DNA of 64,000 bases, taken from contig NZ_LR217720.1 in NCBI RefSeq assembly GCF_900698955.1, forward strand, positions 434,001-498,000, in the 5' to 3' direction. Source of the stretch: Erwinia_E haradaeae_G (GTDB lineage Bacteria; Pseudomonadota; Gammaproteobacteria; Enterobacterales; Enterobacteriaceae). Both the position numbers and the translations under genes were made by a program. Below the pieces are notes generated by a model. The model was not told where the DNA came from, did no database searches, and saw only the letters and a list, made by a program, of their open reading frames with translations. Below are positions 18,904 through 29,217 of this stretch, in pieces. Each line of letters starts with the position of its first letter. Within the stretch, counting starts at the first letter, position 1.

Positions 18904-21501
18904 ATGGGTAAGGCTTTAGTAATAGTGGAGTCCCCGGCAAAAGCTAAAACAATTAATAAATACCTTGGAGACGACTATATAGTAAAATCTAGTCTGGGAC
19001 ACATTCGTGATTTACCTACTGGTAGTACATTGCCTCAGGATAGGATGAAGGGTGTCACTCTTAGAACTACTAATAGAATCAAAAAAAATCAAAAAATCTC
19101 TTTATTTTATCGCATGGGAGTGAATCCATTTAATAGTTGGGAAGCTACTTATTATATTTTGCCAGGTAAAGCAAAAGTGGTATCTGAGATAAAAGCGTTG
19201 GCTGCTCAAGCAGATCATGTGTATCTTGCGACTGACTTAGATCGAGAAGGAGAGGCTATCGCTTGGCATCTTGCAGAAGTAATTGGCGGGGATATTTCAC
19301 GGTATAGTCGTGTTGTATTTAATGAAATTACTCAATCTGCTATTGATGAGGCCTTCAAGAACCCAGGTGCGTTAAATATAAATCGCGTGCATGCGCAGCA
19401 AGCACGTCGTTTCATGGATCGTATAGTGGGTTACATGATTTCACCGATTCTGTGGAAAAAAGTTGCACGAGGATTATCTGCTGGACGTGTGCAGTCAGTA
19501 GCGGTACGCTTAATAGTTGAGCGTGAACGTGAAATAAAATCTTTTATTCCTAGGGAATACTGGGCGCTACATGCTGCTCTTAAAACGGTAGATGGTGTGA
19601 ATATACGGATGCAAGTCACACATCATATGAAAAAATCCTTCTGTCCTGTCAATGAACAAAAAATCCATACTGCTGTTACTCGTCTATCACAAGCGCGCTT
19701 TGTTGTAGAAAATTTTACTGATAAAGTGATAAACGTTCAGCCTAGAGAGCCCTTTATTACCTCTACATTACAACAGACAGCTAGTATACGTCTTGGTTTT
19801 AGCGTGCATCAAACAATGATTATAGCTCAAAAATTGTATGAAGCAGGTTATATTACTTATATACGCACCGATTCTAAAAATTTAAGTCAGGATTCCATCA
19901 TCATGGTGCGTCGTTATATTAAACGTGAATTTGGCGAGAAATATTTACCATCAAAAGAGTATGTGTATACCGCTCTAGATACTCGACATGAAGCACACGA
20001 AGCTATTCGTCCATCAGATGTGCATGTGATCTCTGATCAATTACATAATATGCAAGAAGATGCGAAAAAGTTATATACTCTTATTTGGCGCCAGTTCGTA
20101 GCATGTCAGATGAGGCCAGCACAATATCATTCTCGTACCTTAATGGTAGACGCAGGAGGTTTTAAACTTAAAACCAAAGAACGTATTCTATTTTTTGATG
20201 GTTGGACAAGGGTGATGCAACCGCTTAATGAAGGTAAGGATAACTGTAAACTACCAAAATTAGTAGTGGGGAGTGAGTTAATACTAGAGAATATTTTAAA
20301 AAGTCAGCATTTTACAAAGCCTCCATTCCGTTTTAATGAGTCTTTGTTAGTACGTGAACTGGAGAAGCGAGGTATTGGTCGTCCATCAACTTACTCTTCT
20401 ATTATTTCTACTATTCAGGATCGTGGATATGTTAAAATGCACGATCGTCGTTTTTATGCGGAGAAAATAGGCGAAATTGTTACTGATCGTTTAATCAATA
20501 ATTTCCCAGATTTAATGAGCTATGATTTTACTGCTAAAATGGAGGATAATCTCGATCAGATAGCCAATAATACTATAGGGTGGAAATTTATTCTAGATAA
20601 TTTCTTTATTCAGTTTAGTGAGAAAGTGAGCATAGCAGAAAAGGACTACCATGAGGGTGGTATGCGACCCAACCAGATGGTAAGTACATCGATTGAATGT
20701 CCTACATGTCAACAAAATATGGGTATTCGTACCGCTAGAACTGGAGTGTTTTTAGGATGTGTTTCTTATACTTTAAATTCAAAAAAACGCTGTAAAAAGA
20801 CCGTAAATTTGATTCCAGAGAATACGGTATTAAATATTTTGGAATGTAATAGTATGGATGCTTATAGTTCACGACCACAATGTTACTGCAAATTGTGTGG
20901 TCTTACTATGGACGTTTATTTTATAGATCATCAACGTAAATTGTATATTTGTGCAAGGAATCCTGAGTGTATTGGGTATGAAATTGAATATGGTGAGTTT
21001 AAACTAAAAGGGTATACAGGTCAAGTCATACAGTGTGAAAAATGCGGCGCAGACATGCCAATTAAGATAGGGCGTTTTGGCAAATACATAGCCTGCACTA
21101 ATCATGATTGTAAAAATACACGAAAAATTATGCGTAATGGAAATATTGCACCAGTAAAAATAGATCCAGTGCCTTTACCAGAATTAATATGTACACAATC
21201 AGATGCATATTTTGTTTTACGTGATGGCGCTTCTGGATTATTTCTTGCAGCCCATACCTTTCCAAAATCGCGCGAGACAAGAGCTCCACAGGTCGAAGAG
21301 CTACAGCGTTACCGTGATCTGTTACCACAACAATGGCACTATTTAACTAACGCACCTACAATGGATGCAGAGGGTAATAAATCAACAGTACATTTTAGTC
21401 GTAAAACAAAAAAACAATATGTAAGCACCAGAAAAAATGGTAAAAAAACTGGTTGGTGTGCATATTTTATCAACGGTCAATGGGAAGAGTTACAAAAATA
21501 A
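18904..21501 (+). CDS. topA: DNA topoisomerase I
   Basis: 865 residues, the same length as E. coli TopA. The Toprim domain has IVESPAKAKTINKYLG and the acidic triad DLDREGEA (Asp111, Asp113, Glu115). The catalytic tyrosine is Tyr319 in GYITYIRTDS. The C-terminus keeps three Cys-rich zinc ribbons, starting CPTCQQ, CKLCGL and CEKCGA, followed by the two C-terminal zinc-less ribbon repeats that end GWCAYFINGQWEELQK. It relaxes negative supercoils behind RNA polymerase. The linker after residue 40 differs from E. coli but keeps the length. An AAAGGA ribosome binding site precedes the ATG. cysB follows on the same strand, as in E. coli, though separated by 1 kb. Confidence 0.98.
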   Translation: MGKALVIVESPAKAKTINKYLGDDYIVKSSLGHIRDLPTGSTLPQDRMKGVTLRTTNRIKKNQKISLFYRMGVNPFNSWEATYYILPGKAKVVSEIKALAAQADHVYLATDLDREGEAIAWHLAEVIGGDISRYSRVVFNEITQSAIDEAFKNPGALNINRVHAQQARRFMDRIVGYMISPILWKKVARGLSAGRVQSVAVRLIVEREREIKSFIPREYWALHAALKTVDGVNIRMQVTHHMKKSFCPVNEQKIHTAVTRLSQARFVVENFTDKVINVQPREPFITSTLQQTASIRLGFSVHQTMIIAQKLYEAGYITYIRTDSKNLSQDSIIMVRRYIKREFGEKYLPSKEYVYTALDTRHEAHEAIRPSDVHVISDQLHNMQEDAKKLYTLIWRQFVACQMRPAQYHSRTLMVDAGGFKLKTKERILFFDGWTRVMQPLNEGKDNCKLPKLVVGSELILENILKSQHFTKPPFRFNESLLVRELEKRGIGRPSTYSSIISTIQDRGYVKMHDRRFYAEKIGEIVTDRLINNFPDLMSYDFTAKMEDNLDQIANNTIGWKFILDNFFIQFSEKVSIAEKDYHEGGMRPNQMVSTSIECPTCQQNMGIRTARTGVFLGCVSYTLNSKKRCKKTVNLIPENTVLNILECNSMDAYSSRPQCYCKLCGLTMDVYFIDHQRKLYICARNPECIGYEIEYGEFKLKGYTGQVIQCEKCGADMPIKIGRFGKYIACTNHDCKNTRKIMRNGNIAPVKIDPVPLPELICTQSDAYFVLRDGASGLFLAAHTFPKSRETRAPQVEELQRYRDLLPQQWHYLTNAPTMDAEGNKSTVHFSRKTKKQYVSTRKNGKKTGWCAYFINGQWEELQK

Positions 21502-22554
21502 TTCCATATACCTTATGCGTATTCTTGATGAAGATAACCAAATACGTTTTTAGTGAAGGATATGAAGCGTACATTAAAAGTCTACATTGATAAATATATG
21601 TACAGTATAGTGATATCTAGGTGCATAATCAAGTTGTGTTGTATAAACCTGTACATGTATTCATTTCTAGCATTCTATAAGCTATAATCTACGCTATCAT
21701 TTAGAATTACACGAGAATTAGGTATGTATTTAGATACACCTATATTGCTATTCAACACTTTTATGATCATTTTCACGGGAGTGGTTTTTTAATCTATCAT
21801 TGATCGTCAAGCATTTTGGATTCAGATTCTAAACAACAGGGGTTATATAAAATCTATTTACTGGATAATATTTATAGATATACGATGGTTTTTATATAGA
21901 TAAAATGAAATATTTTGCATTACTTCCTACAGTTAGAGTTAGGCATGACTCTAAATTATGTATCAGTATAATAATAAAATGTAAATGATGATATAAAGCA
22001 TATAATATTGAAACATCTATGCAAGGATGTAAAGAATATCGTATGTATAATATATTTTAAGTGATGGTGTGAACACAAATCAGAATCATTTTTCTTTTTT
22101 GAGATGCATTCCAATTATATTAATAGGATTCATATTAAGAACATAAGGGATATCTATGATATTAAGTAGTATGATATGCGGTATTGCTTAGAATATTAGA
22201 GTTAGATTACTGTGATTAAGTCCAGTATAAGAATGGTTCTTTAACATCTCTCTTTCAATGATGCATATAGCGCTAGCAGCGAGAATAATGTTCTATATTA
22301 TATGTTATGAAAGTTATTAAATATTTGTATTATTGGCTGAAGATCACTTACTAATCTTTAGGGATCTTGATGATATACTATAATATACAGTCCGGTGAGC
22401 GTTCCTGACTTAGTATGCTATACGAGGCTACACACACCGTAAACATCCTATAGTGTATCTTAACGTTTTCCCGGTTATTAAATAGTGTTTCCGTGGTTCA
22501 ATGGAATATCTGTAAGTGCCTCTTCGTGTTGTTTAAAACAAGATGGAAAACAAA
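21502..22554. other. Spacer between topA and cysB
   Basis: No gene recognised. The last 170 bases (about 22380-22540) are visibly richer in G and C than the rest, which fits a promoter and leader kept for cysB, but I cannot assign an operator. No tRNA fits there although the local sequence briefly resembles a T arm. Confidence 0.5.
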
Positions 22555-23529
22555 ATGAAATTGCAGCAACTGCGCTATATAGTTGAAGTTGTTAATCATA
22601 ATCTTAATGTGTCTTCAACCGCAGAAGGTCTTTATACCTCTCAACCTGGTATTAGCAAGCAAGTGCGCATGCTAGAAGATGAGCTTGGCATTCAAATTTT
22701 TACTCGTAGCGGAAAACACTTAACTAAAATTACCCCAGCGGGACGAGATGTAATCCGTATTGCTCGTGATGTGATGTCAAAAATTGATGCGATTAAATCA
22801 GTGGCTGGTGAATATACTTGTCCTAATAAAGGTTCTTTGTATATTGCTACCACACACACCCAAGCACGTTATGCATTACCCATGACTATTAAAAAATTTC
22901 TTGATCGGTATCCTGGTGTATCTTTACATATGCATCAGGGCTCTCCGACGCAGATAGCTGAAGCAGTTTCTAAGGGTCATGCTGATTTTGCTATCGCTAC
23001 TGAAGCTTTACATTTATATGATGATTTAATTATGCTACCGTGTTATCACTGGAAACGCACGATTATTGTTACATCAAATCACCCTCTTGCTAAATATCGT
23101 TCCATATCGATTGAAGAGCTATCGCAATACCCATTAGTTACTTATACGTTTGGTTTTACAGGATGCTCAGAACTTGATATGGCATTTAATCGATCTGGAC
23201 TTACACCTCGTATTGTGTTTACTGCCACGGATGCAGATGTTATTAAGACCTATGTGAGGCTTGGATTGGGTGTTGGAGTTATTGCTAGTATGGCAGTAGA
23301 TCCGATCTCTGATCCTGATTTAGTAAGGATTTCAATCGAAGATGTATTTACTGCCAGTACAACAAAAATTGGATTTCGACGTAGCACGTTTTTACGTAGT
23401 TATATGTACGATTTTATCCAGAACTTTGCTCCGCACTTAGTGCGTAACATTGTTGATGCAGCAGTTGCATTACGTTCTAGTGCAGACGCTGAAGAAATGT
23501 TTAAGGATCTAGTTCTACCGGAAAGATAG
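22555..23529 (+). CDS. cysB: LysR-family regulator of cysteine biosynthesis CysB
   Basis: 324 residues from the ATG at 22555, the E. coli CysB length; a second ATG 4 codons upstream is possible, but the alignment starts at MKLQQLRYIVEVV. The N-terminal winged helix-turn-helix contains STAEGLYTSQPGISKQVRML. The effector domain keeps TTHTQARYALP and HMHQGSPTQIAEAVSKG, the region that binds N-acetylserine or sulfate. Conservation is very high, including the C-terminal STFLRSYMYDFIQ. CysB activates sulfate uptake and reduction genes when cysteine is short. Retention of a dedicated regulator implies regulated sulfur assimilation elsewhere in the genome. It follows topA on the same strand. Confidence 0.97.
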   Translation: MKLQQLRYIVEVVNHNLNVSSTAEGLYTSQPGISKQVRMLEDELGIQIFTRSGKHLTKITPAGRDVIRIARDVMSKIDAIKSVAGEYTCPNKGSLYIATTHTQARYALPMTIKKFLDRYPGVSLHMHQGSPTQIAEAVSKGHADFAIATEALHLYDDLIMLPCYHWKRTIIVTSNHPLAKYRSISIEELSQYPLVTYTFGFTGCSELDMAFNRSGLTPRIVFTATDADVIKTYVRLGLGVGVIASMAVDPISDPDLVRISIEDVFTASTTKIGFRRSTFLRSYMYDFIQNFAPHLVRNIVDAAVALRSSADAEEMFKDLVLPER

Positions 23530-23824
23530 AGGATATTTCTCTTAATCAAGATGAATAAATACATCATTGTGAGATATGTTCTACATACCTTCTATGGTTT
23601 ATAACAGTATTATATAAAAATGTATAACTTTATTAAATTTTAAACTATAAACAGAGTGTGTACTTATATGTTCTTTACTTATAGTATAGAGTATATACAA
23701 AAAGTATTGTTATGATCAGGTTGTCATATTCATTTTGTCAAATTTTTATTCTTTCTGCTATATTTTTTCCAGTGATTACTATGTATAAATATATTATACC
23801 TTGGTTATTATATAAGGTTAGTGC

Positions 23825-24799
23825 ATGGCAAATAGCAAACAGACTCACGTTGAATCTATACCGCTCTTCCAAAAATCTTTTTTATTACCACGATACTGGG
23901 GTATATGGTTAGGAATTACCACGCTAGCTGCAATAACTTTAATACCAGCACGCTTACGTGATCCAATGTTGGGTGTTGTAGGACGCATAGCTGGAAAATT
24001 TGCCATAAACGCTCGACGCAGAGCACTGATTAATTTGCTATATTGCTTACCAGAAAAATCTGAGTCGGAGCGTGAGAAAATCGTAGATGCTATGTTTGCA
24101 ACCATGTTGCAGTCAATAGCTATGATGGCTGAATTAGCGCTGAGGCCGCATGTAGTAAAAACTCGCATTCATTGGCATAGAAAAGACATTCTCGATACAT
24201 TGCGTGATAGTGGGCATAATGTGATATTATTGGCGCCTCATAGTTGGGCGGTCGATCTACCTGCAATGTTACTAGCAGCTGACGGCCAAAGAATGGCGGC
24301 GATGTTTCATAATCAAAGTAACCTATTGATTGATTATGCCTGGAATTTCGCAAGATATAGATGTGGTGCTAGAATGCATGCTCGCAATGATGGTATTCGA
24401 CCTTTTATTAGTTCTATTCGACAGGGTTATTGGGGCTATTACCTTCCTGATCAAGACCACGGAGAACAGCATAGTGAATTTGCAGATTTCTTTGCCACCT
24501 ATAAAGCCACATTGCCTATTGTGGGAAGGATGATGAAGGTATGTCGTGCAAAAATTGTACCGTTATTTCCAGTATATAACAGCAAAACTCATTCTCTAGA
24601 TATTTATCTGCGTTCACCATTGATTGAAGATGATATTGTGACTGACAGTTCTGTTCAAGCAAGACGCTTAAATGCAGAAGTGGAAGTGTTTGTGCGTCCA
24701 AATCCGGAGCAATACACTTGGATATTAAAACTATTAAAAACACGTCGGCCAGGCGATCAAGAACCTTATTCTCGGCAAGAATTATACCCAAGAAGATAA
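23825..24799 (+). CDS. lpxM: Lipid A myristoyltransferase LpxM (late acyltransferase)
   Basis: 324 residues (E. coli LpxM/MsbB 323). It starts in a short cytoplasmic segment, then one membrane anchor (about residues 26-45, YWGIWLGITTLAAITLIPAR). The LPLAT signature HX4D is HSWAVD, followed by MAAMFHNQSN and the conserved ARNDGIRPFISSIRQGYWGY. It adds the sixth acyl chain to Kdo2-lipid A at the inner membrane. The start ATG has AAGG 7 bases upstream. With hldE and lptE in the same window it indicates a maintained, hexa-acylated LPS. A hairpin 108 bases downstream (24908-24934, 11 bp with one bulged C) may end the transcript. Confidence 0.96.
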   Translation: MANSKQTHVESIPLFQKSFLLPRYWGIWLGITTLAAITLIPARLRDPMLGVVGRIAGKFAINARRRALINLLYCLPEKSESEREKIVDAMFATMLQSIAMMAELALRPHVVKTRIHWHRKDILDTLRDSGHNVILLAPHSWAVDLPAMLLAADGQRMAAMFHNQSNLLIDYAWNFARYRCGARMHARNDGIRPFISSIRQGYWGYYLPDQDHGEQHSEFADFFATYKATLPIVGRMMKVCRAKIVPLFPVYNSKTHSLDIYLRSPLIEDDIVTDSSVQARRLNAEVEVFVRPNPEQYTWILKLLKTRRPGDQEPYSRQELYPRR

Positions 24800-26227
24800 A
24801 TAGTGCTACACTTGATTTACTATACATGAAGACATAGTATGTCCTTTAATAAGTATTATAATACATATTATGCTGTTATGATACATGGTAGAAATTAAAA
24901 TAAAATAATCACTTCCACTAAAAAGTGAGGTGATATTAATATTCATTAGGTCATGCTATGTATGTATTCATTTTTAATAACTATGTATATATTAAAAATA
25001 CTATATTTTAAAGGATATCTCTTTATTCCTTACAAGAGATATATATTATATAGCACAAGGGGTAAGTGTATATTTATATATTGATACGATACTCTATACT
25101 AGAGGAGTATTTTGTAAATAAAGCACACAGAACTATATTTTTTGTGAAATATTTTTTATGAAATAGTGTTTATATTATGATATTATAAATGTATTTAGAT
25201 TTTTATGAAGATATTACAATGGTATTAACAATTCCGATATCAGTGATTACTGGATGCAGGAGAACTCTATTTGTTAAGTCTATGCAGATTTTATAAATAT
25301 ATACAAGCGTCTTAAACGTTATACTATGAGCATATACCCACTACATACGTGTAGCAGAAAATTTTTATAAAATACTATAGCATGTAAGTATTTTTAAAGT
25401 ATTGGATCAGTATCATTTATTGCTATATAAGTATATTTGTAGATATTGTATATATTTTTTAACGAGGTTAAACATTATCTGCACTCTTAGAAATGGATAA
25501 TATCCATAAGTTATTGAATATAAATATCAATGATAGTGTGCACCAGATATTACCTGCCTCTACATATGATATCACAGTAAAATAAAGATACGGATAAGTA
25601 TCTATAATGTATGACTGTTTTTGCGATCCATATCTGTAAAACGATTTTATATCGTATATATAAGGTTCCCAACTAAGGAGGCGTGCCTGCATGATGTGTA
25701 TCTAATAAACATAAAATGTAGTACACAACTTTAGTATAAATGGATTATACATGCATGTATATTATTAAAATTTTTGTAGTGACACGAGAAACTGTGTTCA
25801 ATTTTCTTGAAAAACAATGAATTTTGAAAAAATTGGCATGATAAAAAATTAGTTAAATCTTCAGGTGTTTTTAATATTGTATATTTTGTTCACTTTATTG
25901 ACAGTGTCTGCCCTATCTAATGTACCCTTAGAGGGGGTAAATGACTTGTAGGTCTAATGATTCCAAGGACGCATTTATTTATAGGTCTATTTCTACTACT
26001 CATACTGTTGAGTACATACTATTGGTATCTATCAAAAGTCTCTGAAAAAACATCAGATCAATCCAGAATAACTATCAATATAGCAATATATGATTGATAT
26101 GTCGTACTAATGCACTACACCTCTGGATTTCTTATAGCCAGCGCAATAAAATCAAATGGTTTTGATCTTTGGATAATCAGTTAATACAGATGAACTCACC
26201 ACTCTATCTCTTCTTTAGGAAATTAGC
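24800..26227. other. Gene-free AT-rich spacer (lpxM-dapE)
   Basis: No gene recognised. It holds the lpxM-proximal hairpin 24908-24934 (stem ATCACTT-CACT/AGTGAGGTGAT with one bulge and an AAAA loop). The 74-codon minus-strand frame at 25468-25692 matches nothing I know. A GC-richer patch near 25905-25985 could be a gene relic or the dapE regulatory region; I cannot identify it. Confidence 0.5.
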
Positions 26228-27364
26228 ATGATAATTGATTGTCCAATTTTTTTATTAACGCAACAACTGGTGTCTTGCCCTTCTATTAGCCCATATGACG
26301 CTGGGTGTCAAGATATTTTGATTGCTCGTCTGCAAAAAATAGGCTTTACAATTGAAGTAATGCATATTGGTGATACTTTAAATTTTTGGGCATGGCGTGG
26401 ACACGGAAAGACATTGGTTTTTGCCGGCCATACTGATGTAGTACCAACCGGTGATCCTACTTTGTGGATGCATCCACCATTTCAACTTACTGTTCAGAAC
26501 GGAGTTGCATTTGGGCGAGGAATAGCTGACATGAAAGGCGCGCTTGCATCCATGATTGTAGCCGTCGAGCGTTTTGTGAGCATTCATTCATGCTACAAAG
26601 GACGCTTAGCGTTTTTAATTACATCAGATGAAGAAAAAAGCGGTGCTCATGGAACTATGAAAGTTATAGAAAGATTACTTCAACGTAATGAACGCTTAGA
26701 ATATTGCCTCATTGGAGAGCCAACTAGTACAGCGTTCATAGGTGATGTAGTAAAGCATGGTCGTCGGGGGTCTATGAGTGCTCATTTACATGTCCACGGT
26801 ATACAGGGTCATATTGCCTATCCGCATCTTACTGATAATCCTATACATCGAGTCATACCAGCTCTCCATGAGCTCATGTTAATAAAATGGGATACAGGCA
26901 ATACATTCTTTTCACCAACCTACATGCAAATGTATCATATAAAGGCAGGTTCTAGTACCAGTAACATTACCCCATATGAGTGTTTTATAGAGTTTAACTT
27001 TCGTTTTAATAATCAACTTACAGATCTAATACTTCAAGAACGTGTTAAGGCAGTTCTTGATCGACATCATTTACAATATCATATTACATGGACCGTGTTT
27101 CGTCAGCCATTTCTCACATCACGAGGTTATTTTGTAGATGAAGTAATACACGCTGTAGAGTGTTGTACGAATTATAGTCCTCAATTATTGACTACGGGTG
27201 GAACATCCGACGGATGTTTTTTTAATGCAATTGGAGCACATGTGGTAGAGTTGGGGTTAGTCAATACTACTATTCATCAAATCAATGAGTGTGCCAAAGT
27301 CTCTGATCTACCACTTCTGAGCAGAATATATCAACGCATTATGGAAAATATTTTACTGAAATAG
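26228..27364 (+). CDS. dapE: Succinyl-diaminopimelate desuccinylase
   Basis: 378 residues (E. coli DapE 375), an M20-family dinuclear zinc hydrolase. Metal-binding blocks are visible: FAGHTDVVPTGD (His, Asp), GRGIADMKGALASMI, TSDEEKSGAHGT (catalytic Glu), and GEPTSTAFIGDVVKHGRRGS; TTGGTSDGCFF lies near the C-terminus. It removes succinate from N-succinyl-LL-diaminopimelate, giving the precursor for lysine and for peptidoglycan cross-links. The ATG has an AGGAAATT sequence upstream. It is followed 11 bases later by ypfN, as in E. coli. Confidence 0.97.
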   Translation: MIIDCPIFLLTQQLVSCPSISPYDAGCQDILIARLQKIGFTIEVMHIGDTLNFWAWRGHGKTLVFAGHTDVVPTGDPTLWMHPPFQLTVQNGVAFGRGIADMKGALASMIVAVERFVSIHSCYKGRLAFLITSDEEKSGAHGTMKVIERLLQRNERLEYCLIGEPTSTAFIGDVVKHGRRGSMSAHLHVHGIQGHIAYPHLTDNPIHRVIPALHELMLIKWDTGNTFFSPTYMQMYHIKAGSSTSNITPYECFIEFNFRFNNQLTDLILQERVKAVLDRHHLQYHITWTVFRQPFLTSRGYFVDEVIHAVECCTNYSPQLLTTGGTSDGCFFNAIGAHVVELGLVNTTIHQINECAKVSDLPLLSRIYQRIMENILLK

Positions 27365-27375
27365 GTTATAGTTAA

Positions 27376-27555
27376 ATGATATTAATTCAGAAATACTTTT
27401 GGTTACTTGGAGTGGTTCTGCTAATAGGAATTTTATTTAGAGTCTATATAGATTTAAAGAGAATCAATCTAAAAAAATATAGAAATACGCAATCTAGTTC
27501 GTCTATATCGTGTAAGAAAGAGAAGTTTATGAACTATAAAAATAATAAAAGATAG
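27376..27555 (+). CDS. ypfN: Small membrane protein YpfN (UPF0370 family)
   Basis: A 59-residue protein beginning MILIQKYFWLLGVVLLIGIL, then FRVYIDLKRINLKKYRN. This matches the E. coli YpfN core ([20 protein letters not shown], then DLKRVDHKKF) in order and spacing: one N-terminal transmembrane helix (about residues 5-23) and a conserved DLKR motif at its cytosolic end. E. coli YpfN is 66 residues with an acidic tail; here the tail is short, basic and Ser/Lys rich. Function is unknown in the family. It lies 11 bases after dapE, the same pairing as E. coli, and is probably co-transcribed. Identification rests on my recollection of the E. coli sequence plus synteny. Confidence 0.82.
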   Translation: MILIQKYFWLLGVVLLIGILFRVYIDLKRINLKKYRNTQSSSSISCKKEKFMNYKNNKR

Positions 27556-28112
27556 AATCTACACCATCTCATGTACATATCATGTGTATCATTGGCAGTA
27601 TATATTAATTTTATCATGATATAATTGTAGAAGAGATATAATATAGATTATAATTTTTATACCTATAATATTTGCTAGATATAATGAGATTATGAGTTGT
27701 AATATTTTTCATAAAATCTACACACAAGAGTATATAAACATGATATCTATACTTGATAGAGACATATATTAACGATTTGTAGTATGTTTCGTATCAATAG
27801 ATATATTCTATAAATATATTTTTAAAAATACAGTCATATAATGTTTGATTATTTATATTGTTTTAGAAGAGCATATAGGAATATCGTTCATATAACATAT
27901 TTAATGAACAAGCAGGGAATATTTTCTATCTGATGCATAGGCTCTATCATGTTTTATATTTCATCTGCTCATTTTATAATATATGATAACTGGGTGGTAT
28001 GTGTAGACATCTATTATAGAGACTATTTCACGGATAACACAAAAAAATAAATATTTTATTTCTATGAGAAGTAGAAAAGCTCTTGCGATCTTATCTAGAG
28101 TTTGAATCGATA
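27556..28112. other. Gene-free spacer between convergent ypfN and holA
   Basis: Very AT-rich, with no open frame resembling a protein and no strong hairpin with a T tract. Nothing supportable beyond being the junction of two convergent transcripts. Confidence 0.55.
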
Positions 28113-29153
28113 TCATGGATCAATATCATCAATACTTAACGAACAATTTGTGTGACAAAACATTAGAGTTAGCATTTCTAGTTCCAACCAGACTGAGTGG
28201 TCATCATGCTGCTTGATTGTGATTTCTATGTGCGTGAGCAGTCTACAGATTTGAAACCACCGTTCATATGCCAGGCGCTTCAGAGCTATGCTTAACAACG
28301 TACGACGTTTTTCTAATACGCCATACTTCTTAAATAGAGCATACAATGGAATTGTATCCATCTGTGGTATGATAGTAATCAGTAATAAGATATCCCGTTG
28401 AAGCATACGCAGTAATAGCGTAATAGGTGTGCTATCTTCAGCGGATATCTGATGTAAGATATGTATCGCACGCTGACTATCCCCTAATAATAAAGCATCA
28501 ATCCATTGAAATACATTAAAATGCGCTGCATCATTTACTATTTTCTCAATATGCTGTCGCATGAGTGGGCGATTTGGGAAGACGATACAAATTTGTTCTA
28601 ATACTTGTGACAATGCTAATAGATTGCCTTCATAATAGTAGCACAATAGTTGATTTGCCGCATTATCTATATCTATATTCAATAATTTTGCTCTGGAAGT
28701 AATCCACAAAGATAATTGCTTGTGGTTCAATTTTTGGCATGGAACTTCCACTCCATTCATGCAGAGAGCTTGGTACCAATTACTTTTTTCGTATATTTTC
28801 GTGAGTGATGTCATTTTTAATATGAGAAGAATATCTCTATGAAGAAAAGTAGATAAAGTTACGAGTTGTGTACTCATCACAGAAGTAGGACCTTGTTCTG
28901 GTAAAATGAGTAGAAATATTTGACGAGCACCGAATAGACTTAAAGACTGACAGTTAGAAAAAATACATTGCCAATCAGTTTTATAATTAAGAGTGATGAT
29001 AAAATGCTCGGTAAACCCATGTTCTTGCGCAATACTAAAAATGGTATTCTGCGCTTCTTCTAGAAGAAGCGGTTCATTGCCATGTAGTACATAACAGGCT
29101 CGTAACTCACGTTCTAGTGTACTACTAAGTTGTTCGGGGTAGATTCTTATCAT
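28113..29153 (-). CDS. holA: DNA polymerase III subunit delta
   Basis: 346 residues (E. coli HolA 343), starting MIRIYPEQLSSTLERELRACYVLHGNEPLLLEEA, in line with the E. coli start. The fold is the AAA+-like clamp-loader subunit without a functional ATP site, as usual for delta. It opens the beta sliding clamp. It is the last gene of the minus-strand leuS-lptE-holA cluster, the order found in E. coli, and lies 64 bases after lptE. Sequence divergence is higher than for its neighbours, as is usual for this family, but there is no frameshift. Confidence 0.94.
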   Translation of the reverse strand: MIRIYPEQLSSTLERELRACYVLHGNEPLLLEEAQNTIFSIAQEHGFTEHFIITLNYKTDWQCIFSNCQSLSLFGARQIFLLILPEQGPTSVMSTQLVTLSTFLHRDILLILKMTSLTKIYEKSNWYQALCMNGVEVPCQKLNHKQLSLWITSRAKLLNIDIDNAANQLLCYYYEGNLLALSQVLEQICIVFPNRPLMRQHIEKIVNDAAHFNVFQWIDALLLGDSQRAIHILHQISAEDSTPITLLLRMLQRDILLLITIIPQMDTIPLYALFKKYGVLEKRRTLLSIALKRLAYERWFQICRLLTHIEITIKQHDDHSVWLELEMLTLMFCHTNCSLSIDDIDP

Positions 29154-29217
29154 TATTTTTATATGGAGTATTTATGTTAGAGTGTTTCTTATTTAAAATA
29201 TTGTTACTTTCTAAGAA

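Noticed and set aside
22380..22540. GC-richer stretch upstream of cysB considered as a tRNA gene (a GTTCAAT-like T loop is present)
   Set aside because: No matching acceptor, D or anticodon arms; the T-stem complement is missing.
25468..25692. 74-codon minus-strand open frame between lpxM and dapE
   Set aside because: No family resemblance, no ribosome binding site on its strand; the nearby AAGGAGG lies on the plus strand, where only four codons follow.
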